A stretch of DNA of 36,419 bases from assembly GCA_051000395.1 (NCBI GenBank), contig JBPCOI010000068.1:1-36419 (forward strand). Reading direction: 5' to 3'. Positions 6,261-14,872 of this stretch are shown here, piece after piece (the first letter of the stretch is position 1; each line of letters starts with the position of its first letter). Below the pieces are notes generated by a model. That model worked only from the letters and a program-made list of their open reading frames with translations. It did no database searches and was not told where the DNA came from. Made by a program: the position numbers and the translations under genes. This stretch comes from JBPCOI01 sp051000395. Its GTDB lineage: Bacteria > Actinomycetota > Actinomycetes > Mycobacteriales > Jatrophihabitantaceae.

Positions 6261-7916
6261 GTGACCCCCGCCGAGCTGTCCGCAGCCGTCCGTGCGGCGG
6301 TGGCCGCGTGCCTGGACGACGCGGACTTCACCGGATCGCTGCCGAGCGAGGTCGTCGTCGAGCGGCCGAAGGACGCGGCGCACGGCGACTACGCCACCAA
6401 CGTCGCCCTGCGGCTGGCGAAACCCGCCGCAAGGCCGGCCCGCGAGGTTGCCGAGGCTATTGCCGCGCGGCTGCGCAAGCACGACGGAATTGCCGGTGTC
6501 GAGGTCGCCGGCCCCGGGTTTCTCAACATCACCCTGGGCGCCGAAGCCCTGGCCGGTGTCGCGCGCGCGGTCATCGCGGCCGGCGACGCCTACGGCCGTG
6601 GCGGGGCGCTCGCCGGGCAGAACCTCAATCTCGAGTTCGTCTCGGCCAATCCCACCGGCCCCGTCCACATCGGCGCGGTGCGCTGGGCGGCGGTCGGTGA
6701 CGCGCTCGCGCGGTTGCTGCAGGCCAGCGGCGCCGACGTCGTCCGCGAGTACTACTTCAACGACGCGGGCTCGCAGATCGAACGATTCGCTCGCACGCTG
6801 CGGGAGGTTGCCAACGGCCGGCCGGTGCCCGAAGACGGCTACGCCGGTCAGTACATCGACGAGATCGCCACGTCCGTGGTGGCCCGGAACCCCGGTGTGA
6901 TGGACCTGTCCGCCGACGAGCAGACCGAGGTGTTCCGCCGCGATGGCGTCGAGCTGATGTTCGTGGAGATCAAGCAGTCGCTGGCCGGCTTCGGGGTGCG
7001 CTTCGACGTGTTCACCAACGAGCGTGACCTGGAGGACGGCGGCGCCATCGACGCGGCGCTGGCCCGCCTGCGCCAGCAGGGCAACGTGTACGAGGCCGAC
7101 GGCGCGACCTGGCTTCGAACCAGCGCGTGGGGCGACGACAAGGACCGGGTGCTCGTCAAGGCCGATGGCGCGTGGACGTACTTCGCCAAGGACTGCGCGT
7201 ACTACCTCGACAAGCGTGAGCGCGGCTTCGACCGGGCCGTGATCATGCTCGGCGCGGACCACCACGGTTACGTGAATCGGCTGCGGGCCATGGCGACCTG
7301 CTTCGGCGACGATCCGGATCGGACGCTGGAGATCCTGATCGGCCAGCTCGTCCACCTGGTGCGGGACGGTGAACCGGTCAAGATGAGCAAGCGCGCCGGC
7401 ACCGGGCTCCTGCTCGCCGACCTGGTCGAGGACATCGGCGCCGACGCGGCCCGCTACGCGTTGGCGCGCTACTCCAGCGACCAGCCGATCGACATCGACC
7501 TGGACGTGTGGACGCGCAGGACCAGTGACAACCCGGTCTACTACGTCCAGTACGCACACGCGCGCCTCGCCTCCCTGCAGCGGCACGCCGCCGAGCTGGG
7601 CATCACGCGTGACGAGCAATCCGAGCTCGGCCTGCTGACGCACGCCCGCGAGGCCGATCTGCTCGGCGTGCTCGGTGAGTTCCCGCGCGTCGTCGCGTCG
7701 GCCGCGGAGCTGCGGGCCCCGCACCGCGTGGCCCACTACCTCGAGGCGCTCGCCGGCACGTACCACCGCTTCTACGACGCGTGCCGGGTGCTTCCGATGG
7801 GCGACGAGCCGGCCACCGAGCTGACGTCCGCGCGGCTGTGCCTGTGCGAGGCCACGCGGATCGTCCTTGCGAACGGCCTGCGGTTGCTGGGCGTCTCGGC
7901 GCCGGAGCGGATGTAG
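6261..7916 (+). CDS. argS: arginine--tRNA ligase
   Basis: Class I synthetase that attaches arginine to tRNA-Arg using ATP in the cytosol. The N-terminal additional domain includes VVVERPKDAAHGDYATNVAL and the GPGFLNI motif. The HIGH-type signature is ANPTGPVHIGAVR and the KMSKS-type signature KMSKRAGTG. The C-terminal helical anticodon-binding domain ends with LCLCEATRIVLANGLRLLGV. At 551 residues it has the full family length. The start is GTG 6261, probably leaderless. Its TAG stop shares one base with the GTG of lysA (TAGTG), so it leads the lysA-hom-thrC-thrB operon, as in many actinobacteria. Confidence 0.97.
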   Translation: MTPAELSAAVRAAVAACLDDADFTGSLPSEVVVERPKDAAHGDYATNVALRLAKPAARPAREVAEAIAARLRKHDGIAGVEVAGPGFLNITLGAEALAGVARAVIAAGDAYGRGGALAGQNLNLEFVSANPTGPVHIGAVRWAAVGDALARLLQASGADVVREYYFNDAGSQIERFARTLREVANGRPVPEDGYAGQYIDEIATSVVARNPGVMDLSADEQTEVFRRDGVELMFVEIKQSLAGFGVRFDVFTNERDLEDGGAIDAALARLRQQGNVYEADGATWLRTSAWGDDKDRVLVKADGAWTYFAKDCAYYLDKRERGFDRAVIMLGADHHGYVNRLRAMATCFGDDPDRTLEILIGQLVHLVRDGEPVKMSKRAGTGLLLADLVEDIGADAARYALARYSSDQPIDIDLDVWTRRTSDNPVYYVQYAHARLASLQRHAAELGITRDEQSELGLLTHAREADLLGVLGEFPRVVASAAELRAPHRVAHYLEALAGTYHRFYDACRVLPMGDEPATELTSARLCLCEATRIVLANGLRLLGVSAPERM

Positions 7917-9325
7917 TGAGCCGCTCCGCGCATCCGGCCGGGCCGCGGCACGCGGACGTTCTGCCGGAAGCCCACGCCGCCGCGGTGCCCGCCGACGTCA
8001 ACGCCCTGGACCCGGCGATCTGGCCGGGTTCCGCGACGCGGATCGGCGGCGTGCTGTGCCTGGCCGGGGTGTCCGTGCCGGATCTGGTCGCCGAGCACGG
8101 CACCCCGGCGTTGTTCCTGGACGAGGAGGATCTGCGCGGGCGCGCACGGGCCTATGCAGCGGCCGAAGGGGTCGACACCTACTACGCCGGCAAGGCGTTC
8201 CTGTGCACCGCCGTCGCGCGGTGGATCGCCGAGGAGGGACTGGGCCTGGACGTGTGCACCGGCGGCGAGCTTGCACTCGCCTTGGCCGCGGGTTTCCCGC
8301 GCGAACGGCTCGCCGTCCACGGCAACAACAAGTCACGGGCCGAACTGCAGCTCGCCGTCGACGCCGGAGTCGGTCATGTCGTCCTTGATTCCTTCGACGA
8401 GATAAGGCGATTGGCCGAGATCGCGGCGGCCGCGGGCGTCCGGCAACGGGTTCTGGTCCGAGTGACAGTCGGCGTCGAGGCGCACACGCACGAGTTCATC
8501 GCGACGGCTCATGAGGACCAGAAGTTCGGGTTTTCGCTGCGTGGCGGGACGGCCGCGCAGGCCGCCGCGGCCGTGCTGGCGAGCGGGTCGCTCGAGCTGG
8601 CCGGCTTGCACTCGCACATCGGCTCGCAGATCTTCGACACCGCCGCGTTCGAGGTCGCGGCGCACCGCGTCGTCGGGCTGGCAGCGGCTATCCGCGACGT
8701 GCACGGCGTCGAGGTCGACGAGCTCGACCTCGGGGGCGGCCTCGGCATCGCCTACGTCGCCGGAGACGATCCCGAGGCACCGAAGCAGACCGTCGAACGT
8801 CTCGTCGCGATCGTGGAACGCGAATGCCGCGCGGCCGGCCTGCGAGTGCCGCGCCTGTCGGTCGAGCCCGGCCGCGCGATCGCCGGGCCGAGCACGATCA
8901 CCGTCTACGAGGTCGGGACGGTCAAGCCCGTCATGCTCGACGGCGGCATGACCCGCAGCTACGTCTCGGTCGACGGCGGCATGAGCGACAACATCCGCAC
9001 CGCCCTCTACGACGCCGACTACACCTGCGTGCTGGCCAACCGCGCCTCGAAGGCCGCGCCACAGCTGGCCCGGGTGGTCGGCAAGCACTGCGAGAGCGGA
9101 GACGTCGTCGTGCGTGACGCGTGGCTGCCCGGCGACGTGCGTCCCGGTGACCTGGTTGCCGTTGCCGCCACCGGGGCGTACTGCCGCAGCATGGCGAGCA
9201 ACTACAACCACGTGCCGCGGCCGCCGGTCGTCGCGGTCAAGGACGGCGCGTCGACGGTGCTCGTCCGCCGCGAGAGCGACGACGACGTCCTGCGCCTGGA
9301 CACCGGCTGGCCGGGGGAGGCGTAG
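7916..9325 (+). CDS. lysA: diaminopimelate decarboxylase
   Basis: PLP-dependent fold-type III decarboxylase that converts meso-diaminopimelate to L-lysine, the last step of lysine synthesis. The PLP lysine is K93 in YYAGKAFLC. LHSHIGSQIFD, the glycine-rich phosphate loop LDLGGGLGIAY and the C-terminal GAYCRSMASNYN segment are all present, with HCESGDV supplying the conserved Cys. Start GTG 7916 overlaps the argS stop by one base; the frame is open further upstream, but that would overlap argS by 135 bp. Length 469 fits the actinobacterial enzymes (about 450-470). The next gene, hom, starts 6 bp later. Confidence 0.96.
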   Translation: MSRSAHPAGPRHADVLPEAHAAAVPADVNALDPAIWPGSATRIGGVLCLAGVSVPDLVAEHGTPALFLDEEDLRGRARAYAAAEGVDTYYAGKAFLCTAVARWIAEEGLGLDVCTGGELALALAAGFPRERLAVHGNNKSRAELQLAVDAGVGHVVLDSFDEIRRLAEIAAAAGVRQRVLVRVTVGVEAHTHEFIATAHEDQKFGFSLRGGTAAQAAAAVLASGSLELAGLHSHIGSQIFDTAAFEVAAHRVVGLAAAIRDVHGVEVDELDLGGGLGIAYVAGDDPEAPKQTVERLVAIVERECRAAGLRVPRLSVEPGRAIAGPSTITVYEVGTVKPVMLDGGMTRSYVSVDGGMSDNIRTALYDADYTCVLANRASKAAPQLARVVGKHCESGDVVVRDAWLPGDVRPGDLVAVAATGAYCRSMASNYNHVPRPPVVAVKDGASTVLVRRESDDDVLRLDTGWPGEA

Positions 9326-9330
9326 CGAGG

Positions 9331-10632
9331 ATGGCGGACGCGTTGCGCGTGGCGCTGCTCGGCTGCGGCGTGGTCGGCTCACAGGTCGTGCGGCTCATGC
9401 ACGGGCAGGCCGACGACCTCGCCGCGCGCATCGGCATGCCGTTGGAGCTGGCCGGCATCGCGGTCCGCCGCCCGGCCAGGCATGCCGACGTACCGCTCGA
9501 GCTGCTCACGACCGACGCCGAGGCGCTGGTGTCGCGCGCGGACGTCGACCTGGTCGTCGAGGTCATCGGCGGCATCGAACCGGCACGCTCGCTGCTGCTC
9601 GCGGCCCTCGCAGCCGGCAAGAGCGTCGTCAGCGCCAACAAGGCGTTGCTGGCCGAGGACGGCGCCACGCTGCACGACGTCGCGGCGCGGGCCGGCGTCG
9701 ACCTGTACTACGAGGCGGCGGTTGCCGGTGCGATCCCGCTGCTGCGCCCGCTGCGCGAGTCGCTGGCCGGCGACCGGATCACGCGGGTGATGGGCATCGT
9801 CAACGGCACCACGAACTTCATCCTGTCGCGCATGGACGCCACTGGCGCGGGCTTCGACGAGGCGCTGGTGGAGGCGACGGCGCTGGGCTACGCCGAGGCC
9901 GACCCCACCGCCGACGTGGACGGATTCGACGCCGCGGCCAAGGCCGCCATCCTCGCCGGGCTCGCGTTCCACACCCGGGTGACGGCCGCAGACGTGCACC
10001 GCGAGGGCATCGGCGAGGTGAGTGCCGCCGACGTCGCCAGCGCCCGCGCGATGGGCTGCACTATCAAGCTGCTCGCGATCTGCGAGCGCACCTGCGGCGC
10101 GGATGACATCGAACGGGTCGCGGTGCGGGTGCACCCGGCGATGATCCCGCGCAGCCACCCGCTGGCCGGCGTGGGGGACGCGTACAACGCGGTCTTCGTC
10201 GAGGCCGAGGCGGCGGGATCGCTGATGTTCTACGGGCGCGGCGCCGGTGGCGCGCCGACCGCGAGCGCCGTGCTCGGCGACCTCGTCGCGGTCGCCCGCA
10301 ACCGGGTGAACGGCAGCCGCGGCGCGGGGGAGAGCGCGTACGCCGACCTGCCGGTGCAGCCGATGGGCGCCGTCGGCACGCGCTACCACGTGGCGCTGGA
10401 CGTCGCCGACCAGCCGGGCGTGCTCGCCGCGGTTGCCGGCGCGTTCGCCGAGCAGGGCGTCAGCATCCAGACGGTCCGGCAGGAAGGCCGCGGCGACGCT
10501 GCGACGCTGGTGCTCGTGACCCACCGCGCGAGCGACGAGGCACTGTCGCAGACGGTGGATCGCCTGGCCGGTATGCCGTTCGTGCGCCGCGCGGCCAGCG
10601 TGATGCGGGTCGAGGGCATGGCCGCCGACTAG
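9331..10632 (+). CDS. hom: homoserine dehydrogenase
   Basis: NAD(P)-dependent reduction of aspartate semialdehyde to homoserine, the branch point to threonine and methionine. The N-terminal Rossmann motif is LLGCGVVGSQVVRL (residues 8-21). The catalytic domain includes VVSANKALLA, GTTNFILSRM and YAEADPTADVDGFDAAAKAA. A C-terminal ACT domain (about 350-425, with LDVADQPGVLAAVAGAFAEQ) predicts feedback control by threonine. Full length at 433 residues. Start ATG 9331 follows lysA by 5 nt. It sits in the lysA-hom-thrC-thrB unit. Confidence 0.96.
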   Translation: MADALRVALLGCGVVGSQVVRLMHGQADDLAARIGMPLELAGIAVRRPARHADVPLELLTTDAEALVSRADVDLVVEVIGGIEPARSLLLAALAAGKSVVSANKALLAEDGATLHDVAARAGVDLYYEAAVAGAIPLLRPLRESLAGDRITRVMGIVNGTTNFILSRMDATGAGFDEALVEATALGYAEADPTADVDGFDAAAKAAILAGLAFHTRVTAADVHREGIGEVSAADVASARAMGCTIKLLAICERTCGADDIERVAVRVHPAMIPRSHPLAGVGDAYNAVFVEAEAAGSLMFYGRGAGGAPTASAVLGDLVAVARNRVNGSRGAGESAYADLPVQPMGAVGTRYHVALDVADQPGVLAAVAGAFAEQGVSIQTVRQEGRGDAATLVLVTHRASDEALSQTVDRLAGMPFVRRAASVMRVEGMAAD

Positions 10633-10635
10633 GAG
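10631..10635 (+). promoter_or_regulatory. ribosome binding site AGGAG deciding the thrC start
   Basis: AGGAG overlaps the hom stop codon (TAG 10630-10632). It directly abuts ATG 10636 but lies 6 nt before ATG 10642, so the second ATG is the better start for thrC. Confidence 0.6.
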
Positions 10636-10641
10636 ATGCCG

Positions 10642-11703
10642 ATGTCGAATCGCGTGTGGCCGGGGATCATCGAAGCCTTCCGTGAGCGCCTGCCTGTGGA
10701 CGCTGCGACACCTGTTGTCACATTGTTCGAGGGCGGTACGCCGCTCGTCCCGGCCGGGACGCTGTCCGAGCGCACCGGGTGCGAGGTCTATCTCAAGGTC
10801 GAAGGCGCCAATCCGACCGGGTCGTTCAAGGACCGGGGCATGACGATGGCGATCTCGAAGGCCGCCGAGGAGGGCGCGTTGGCGGTCATCTGCGCGTCCA
10901 CCGGCAACACCTCGGCCAGCGCGGCGGCATACGCCGTGCGGGCCGGGATGTCGTGCGCGGTGCTGGTGCCGCAGGGCAAGATCGCACTCGGCAAGATGGC
11001 CCAGGCTCTGGTGCACGGCGCGAAACTGCTGCAGGTCGACGGCAACTTCGACGACTGCCTGGAACTGGCCCGCAAGCTGGCGATCGACTACCCGGTGGCC
11101 CTGGTCAACTCCGTCAACCCGTACCGCATCGAGGGGCAGAAGACGGCTGCCTTCGAAATCTGCGACGCCCTCGGCCGCGCGCCGGACATTCACTGCATCC
11201 CGGTCGGCAACGCCGGCAACATCACCGCTTACTGGAAGGGCTACCGCGAGTACGCGGCTGACGGCGTCGTGGCCGCCCCCCCGCGCATGTTCGGCTTCCA
11301 GGCGGCCGGTGCGGCGCCGATCGTCAACGGCACCCCGGTGCTGACGCCGACCACCATCGCCACCGCGATCCGCATCGGCAACCCGGCCTCGTGGCAGTTC
11401 GCCGAGCAGGCGCGCGACGAATCCGGCGGGTTGATCGACGCCGTCACCGACAAGCTGATCCTCGAGGCTTACCGGCTGGTGGCCCGCAGCGAGGCGGTCT
11501 TCGTCGAGCCGGCGTCGGCGGCCAGCGTCGCCGGGTTGCTGCTCACCGCGGCCGACGGCCGGTTGCCGAGAGGCGCGACGGTGGTCTGCACCGTCACCGG
11601 CAACGGGCTCAAGGACCCGGACTGGGCGATCTCCGGCGCGCCCAAGCCGATCACGGTGCCCGTCGACGCACACGCGGCCGCGGCACGGCTCGGACTGTCG
11701 TGA
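10642..11703 (+). CDS. thrC: threonine synthase
   Basis: PLP-dependent enzyme that converts O-phosphohomoserine to threonine. The PLP lysine is K63 in GSFKDRGM. The substrate and cofactor motifs ICASTGNTSASAAAYAVRA and PVGNAGNITAYWKGY are present. At 353 residues it is the short, actinobacterial-type (class II fold) enzyme. The start at ATG 10642 is favoured by AGGAG 6 nt upstream; ATG 10636 adds two residues. Its TGA overlaps the GTG of thrB (GTGA), so translation is probably coupled to the kinase that supplies its substrate. Confidence 0.95.
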   Translation: MSNRVWPGIIEAFRERLPVDAATPVVTLFEGGTPLVPAGTLSERTGCEVYLKVEGANPTGSFKDRGMTMAISKAAEEGALAVICASTGNTSASAAAYAVRAGMSCAVLVPQGKIALGKMAQALVHGAKLLQVDGNFDDCLELARKLAIDYPVALVNSVNPYRIEGQKTAAFEICDALGRAPDIHCIPVGNAGNITAYWKGYREYAADGVVAAPPRMFGFQAAGAAPIVNGTPVLTPTTIATAIRIGNPASWQFAEQARDESGGLIDAVTDKLILEAYRLVARSEAVFVEPASAASVAGLLLTAADGRLPRGATVVCTVTGNGLKDPDWAISGAPKPITVPVDAHAAAARLGLS

Positions 11704-12611
11704 GACCGGCGCTGCGGGCCGGTCCGGTGCGCGTGCGGGTCCCGGCAACCAGCGCCAACCTCGGGCCCGGTTTCGACGCCCTGGGCCTGGCGCTCGGGCT
11801 CTGTGACGACGTCGTGGTGCGCGCAGGTGAGGACGGGCTGCGCGTGGACATCGCCGGCGAGGGCGCCGCGCTGGCCCGCGACGAGTCCCACCTCGTCGTG
11901 CGGGCCATGCGCGCGGCCTTCGATCGGCTGGGCGGCCAGCCACGTGGTCTCGAACTCTCCTGCGCGAACCGGATTCCGCACGGGCGCGGGCTGGGCTCGT
12001 CCGCCGCCGCGGTCGTTGCGGGCGTGCTGCTCGCGCGTGCTCTCGTGCTCGGCGGCGAGCGGGTGCTGCCGGACGCTGCGGTGCTGGCGCTGGCCGCGGA
12101 CCTGGAGGGCCACCCGGACAACGCGGCCGCCTGCCTGCTCGGCGGGCTGACGATCGCCTGGACCGACGCTGCCGGTGCGCAGGCCCTGCGGCTGGACTGC
12201 GACCCGCGGATCCGCCCGGTGGTGCTCGTCCCGCCGTTCGCGGCGTCCACGGCGCGGGCCCGCGCGCTGCTGCCCGACAGCGTCCTGCACGGCGCCGCGG
12301 CCGCGAACGCCGGACGAGCCGCATTGCTCGTCGCCGCCCTGTCCGCCGCGCCGCAACGGCTGTTCGCGGCAACCGAGGACTGGCTGCACCAGGGCTACCG
12401 GGCAGCTGCGATGCCGCAGAGCGCGGCACTCGTCGACGAGCTACGGGCCGACGCTCTCGCGGCGGTGATCTCCGGTGCCGGGCCCACCGTCCTCGTCCTG
12501 GCGCAAGATCAGGCGGAGCTCGATCGTGCGCGCAGCCGCGCCCCGTCCGGCTGGGAGGTCCACGCCCTCGACGTGGCCGAGCGCGGGGCCCAACTCGCGC
12601 CCTACCGGTGA
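11700..12611 (+). CDS. thrB: homoserine kinase
   Basis: GHMP-superfamily kinase that phosphorylates homoserine with ATP for threonine synthase. The N-terminal VRVRVPATSANLGPGFDALG and the GHMP ATP-binding motif PHGRGLGSSAAAVVAG are present. So are GHPDNAAACLLGGLTIA and, near the C-terminus, the third motif AAVISGAGPTVLVL. At 303 residues it has the usual length. Start GTG 11700 overlaps the thrC stop by 4 nt. It is the last gene of the threonine unit; 335 bp then separate it from rho. Confidence 0.95.
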   Translation: MRPALRAGPVRVRVPATSANLGPGFDALGLALGLCDDVVVRAGEDGLRVDIAGEGAALARDESHLVVRAMRAAFDRLGGQPRGLELSCANRIPHGRGLGSSAAAVVAGVLLARALVLGGERVLPDAAVLALAADLEGHPDNAAACLLGGLTIAWTDAAGAQALRLDCDPRIRPVVLVPPFAASTARARALLPDSVLHGAAAANAGRAALLVAALSAAPQRLFAATEDWLHQGYRAAAMPQSAALVDELRADALAAVISGAGPTVLVLAQDQAELDRARSRAPSGWEVHALDVAERGAQLAPYR

Positions 12612-12653
12612 GCTGCCCGCGACACGCCGGGAACACCACGCCGGCCCCGGGTG

Positions 12654-12682
12654 TTGCTGCAGCTGATATGAGCGTCTAGGCT
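12654..12682 (+). promoter_or_regulatory. candidate sigma-70-type promoter of rho
   Basis: TTGCTG (12654-12659), a 17-bp spacer and TAGGCT (12677-12682) match the -35/-10 layout well. The -10 lies in a small inverted repeat, ATGAGC (12668-12673) and GCTCAT (12680-12685). Initiation near 12689 would give a long rho leader of about 260 nt, which fits the known autogenous attenuation of rho in other bacteria (inference here). Confidence 0.5.
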
Positions 12683-12946
12683 CATCGTTGTCAGTCCCGG
12701 CGCCACCGATGTCTCGGTACGCGCCCAGCCCGTTCCCTCGTTCTGATCGGCGCTCACCACAGTCCAGCCGGCCGGAGCGGTTCAGTGGCCGGGAGCTGAC
12801 TCACCACAGGAGCTCACCGAGCCGAAGTGCCTCACGGGCACAGGCTCGGGAGAACGGGATCGATCCGGTTTTGGCCGGTACCCCGTGCAACGGGTCGTGC
12901 CGCGCGCTTGCGTGCGCAGACCACTTCCGAAAGGTTCCGACACCAC
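12683..12946 (+). other. long 5' leader of rho
   Basis: No gene is supportable between the candidate promoter and the rho start. A frame opening at ATG 12709 stays open deep into rho but out of frame with it, and its product looks like a shadow (Arg/Ala/Ser-rich). A short hairpin CCCGT-GCA-ACGGG occurs near 12882-12894. The leader may be the target of Rho autoregulation; no sequence feature proves it. Confidence 0.4.
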
Positions 12947-14851
12947 GTGACAGACACCCAGGAGCAGACCCTGCCTGCGGCCAGCGAATCGAGGCCGGCC
13001 GCGGCCGCGGCCACCAACGGTGGCGCCGGGGGGCCCGACCCGGCCCGCGCCAGGCGCGGATCGCTCAGCACGATGCTGCTGCCCGAACTGCAGCAGCTCG
13101 CGAGCGGGATGGGCCTGCCGACCGCCAAGGTGAAGAAGAGCGATCTCGTCGCCGCGATCCAGGCCGCCCGCTCGGCCAACGGTTCGGCGGGCGGCGCTGC
13201 GGCTCCCGAGCGCGCGGGCCACAGTCAGCAACACGCCGAACGCAGCGCCGACCCGTCCGCCGGCGAGCGCCGCACCGATGGCGCCGGCGAACGACGCACC
13301 GAGCAGCCGCCACGCGACCGGCAGCAGAACGAGCGGCAGCAGAACGACCGGCAGGGCGCCCAGAGCGAGCGCCAGAATGCTCGGCAGAATCAGGGCAACC
13401 AAAATCAGGGCAGCCAGAATCAGGCCAACCAAAATCAGGGCAGCCAAAATCAGGGCAGCCAAAATCAGGGCAGCCAGAACCAGGGCAGCGGCAACCAGAG
13501 CAGCCAGAGCCAGAACAGTCAGAACCAGAACAGTCAGAACCAGGGCGGCAACCAGCACCAGAATCGTCCGCAAGCTGCCGGTGAGGACGACGACTTCGAC
13601 GGCGGCCGGCGCCGCGGTCGGCGCTACCGCGATCGCCGCGGGCGTAACCGTGACCGTGCCGGCACCCCGGCCGGCGGCGGCAACCTCGACGTCGAACCCA
13701 CCGTCTCCGAAGACGATGTGCTCGTACCGGTCGCGGGCATCCTCGACGCGATCGAGGAGAAGAACACCTGGTTCGTGCGCACCGAGGGCTACTTCGCCAG
13801 CCCGGAGGACGTCTACGTCGCGAACTCCTACGTGCGCCGCTTCGGCCTGCGTCGCGGCGACGCCGTCACCGGCGCTATTCGCCAGCAGCGCGACGGGGAG
13901 CGCCGCGAGAAGTACAACCCGCTCGTGCGCCTGGACACCGTGAACGGCACCGACCCGGAGAAGTCCAAGGCCCGGATCGAGTTCACCAAGCTCACCCCGC
14001 TCTACCCGCAGGTGCGGCTGCGGCTGGAGACCGAGCCGCACATCCTCACCACCCGCGTCATCGACCTGGTCATGCCGATCGGCAAGGGTCAGCGCGCGCT
14101 GATCGTCTCGCCGCCCAAGGCCGGCAAGACCATGGTGCTGCAGGCGATCGCGAACGCGATTGCGGTGAACAACCCGGAAGTGCACCTCATGGTGGTGCTC
14201 ATCGACGAGCGTCCCGAGGAAGTCACCGACATGCAGCGCTCGGTGCGAGGCGAGGTCATCGCCTCGACGTTCGACCGGCGCCCGCAGGATCACATCACCG
14301 TTGCCGAGCTGTCCATCGAGCGCGCCAAGCGCCTCGTCGAGATGGGTCACGACGTGGTCGTGCTGCTCGACTCGATCACCCGCCTCGGCCGTGCCTACAA
14401 CCTGGGCGCCCCGGCGAGCGGCCGCATCCTGTCCGGCGGCGTCGACTCCACCGCGCTGTACCCGCCCAAGCGGTTCCTCGGCGCGGCGCGCAACATCGAA
14501 CACGGTGGCTCACTGACCATCATGGCGACCGCGCTCGTCGAGACCGGTTCGGCCGGCGACACGGTGATCTTCGAGGAGTTCAAGGGCACCGGCAACGCCG
14601 AGCTCAAGCTCGACCGCAAGATCGCCGACAAGCGGGTGTTCCCGGCAGTCGACGTCGACCAGTCCTCCACGCGCAAGGAGGAACTGCTGCTCTCCCCGGA
14701 CGAGCTGTCGGTGACGATCAAGTTGCGGCGGGTGCTGCACTCGCTGGAGCAGCAGCAGGCGATCGACCTGCTGCTCGACCGGCTCAAGAAGTCCCGGACC
14801 AACCTGGAATTCCTGATGCAGATCGCGAAGTCGACGCCGGGCCAGGAGTAG
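12947..14851 (+). CDS. rho: transcription termination factor Rho with Gln/Asn-rich repetitive linker
   Basis: Hexameric RNA-dependent ATPase that ends transcription. From GTG 12947 (634 aa) the order is: Rho_N helical domain (about residues 40-76, TMLLPELQQLASGMG); a long disordered linker (about 77-255); the RNA-binding cold-shock-like domain (from about 257, DDVLVPVAGILDAIEE); and the ATPase core with P-loop SPPKAGKT (about 388-396) and Walker B VVLIDERPEEV. The C-terminus is normal. Actinobacterial Rho proteins often have an Arg/Asp/Gly-rich linker. This one has such a part (about 215-250) but also an uninterrupted Gln/Asn/Gly/Ser segment (about 125-207) built on NQGSQ repeats. The frame is open above GTG 12947, but only the later part is Rho-like. 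The weak RBS AAGG is about 12 nt upstream. Confidence 0.96.
   Translation: MTDTQEQTLPAASESRPAAAAATNGGAGGPDPARARRGSLSTMLLPELQQLASGMGLPTAKVKKSDLVAAIQAARSANGSAGGAAAPERAGHSQQHAERSADPSAGERRTDGAGERRTEQPPRDRQQNERQQNDRQGAQSERQNARQNQGNQNQGSQNQANQNQGSQNQGSQNQGSQNQGSGNQSSQSQNSQNQNSQNQGGNQHQNRPQAAGEDDDFDGGRRRGRRYRDRRGRNRDRAGTPAGGGNLDVEPTVSEDDVLVPVAGILDAIEEKNTWFVRTEGYFASPEDVYVANSYVRRFGLRRGDAVTGAIRQQRDGERREKYNPLVRLDTVNGTDPEKSKARIEFTKLTPLYPQVRLRLETEPHILTTRVIDLVMPIGKGQRALIVSPPKAGKTMVLQAIANAIAVNNPEVHLMVVLIDERPEEVTDMQRSVRGEVIASTFDRRPQDHITVAELSIERAKRLVEMGHDVVVLLDSITRLGRAYNLGAPASGRILSGGVDSTALYPPKRFLGAARNIEHGGSLTIMATALVETGSAGDTVIFEEFKGTGNAELKLDRKIADKRVFPAVDVDQSSTRKEELLLSPDELSVTIKLRRVLHSLEQQQAIDLLLDRLKKSRTNLEFLMQIAKSTPGQE
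13382..13566 (+). repeat. 15-bp tandem repeats encoding the NQGSQ tract of Rho
   Basis: Three perfect 15-bp units (CAAAATCAGGGCAGC) run at 13430-13444, 13445-13459 and 13460-13474, with degenerate units on both sides. They encode Gln-Asn-Gln-Gly-Ser. AAT and CAA codons, otherwise rare in this GC-rich neighbourhood, are frequent here, so the tract stands out in base composition. Units are in-frame multiples of three, so copy-number change would lengthen or shorten the linker without breaking Rho. Confidence 0.9.
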
Positions 14852-14872
14852 TTCGCCCGGCGGCTTGCCCGC

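Noticed and set aside
7781..7915. Upstream extension of lysA into argS
   Set aside because: The frame is open but would overlap argS by 135 bp. GTG 7916 at the argS stop gives a normal-length enzyme.
12827..12946. Earlier start for rho
   Set aside because: The added residues are Arg-rich and unlike Rho N-termini. GTG 12947 precedes the acidic, Rho-like start.
12688..13584. Long plus-strand open frame over the rho leader and start
   Set aside because: It is out of frame with rho, Arg/Ala/Gln-rich, and its later part is a frame-shifted copy of the rho repeat tract. It fits a high-GC shadow.
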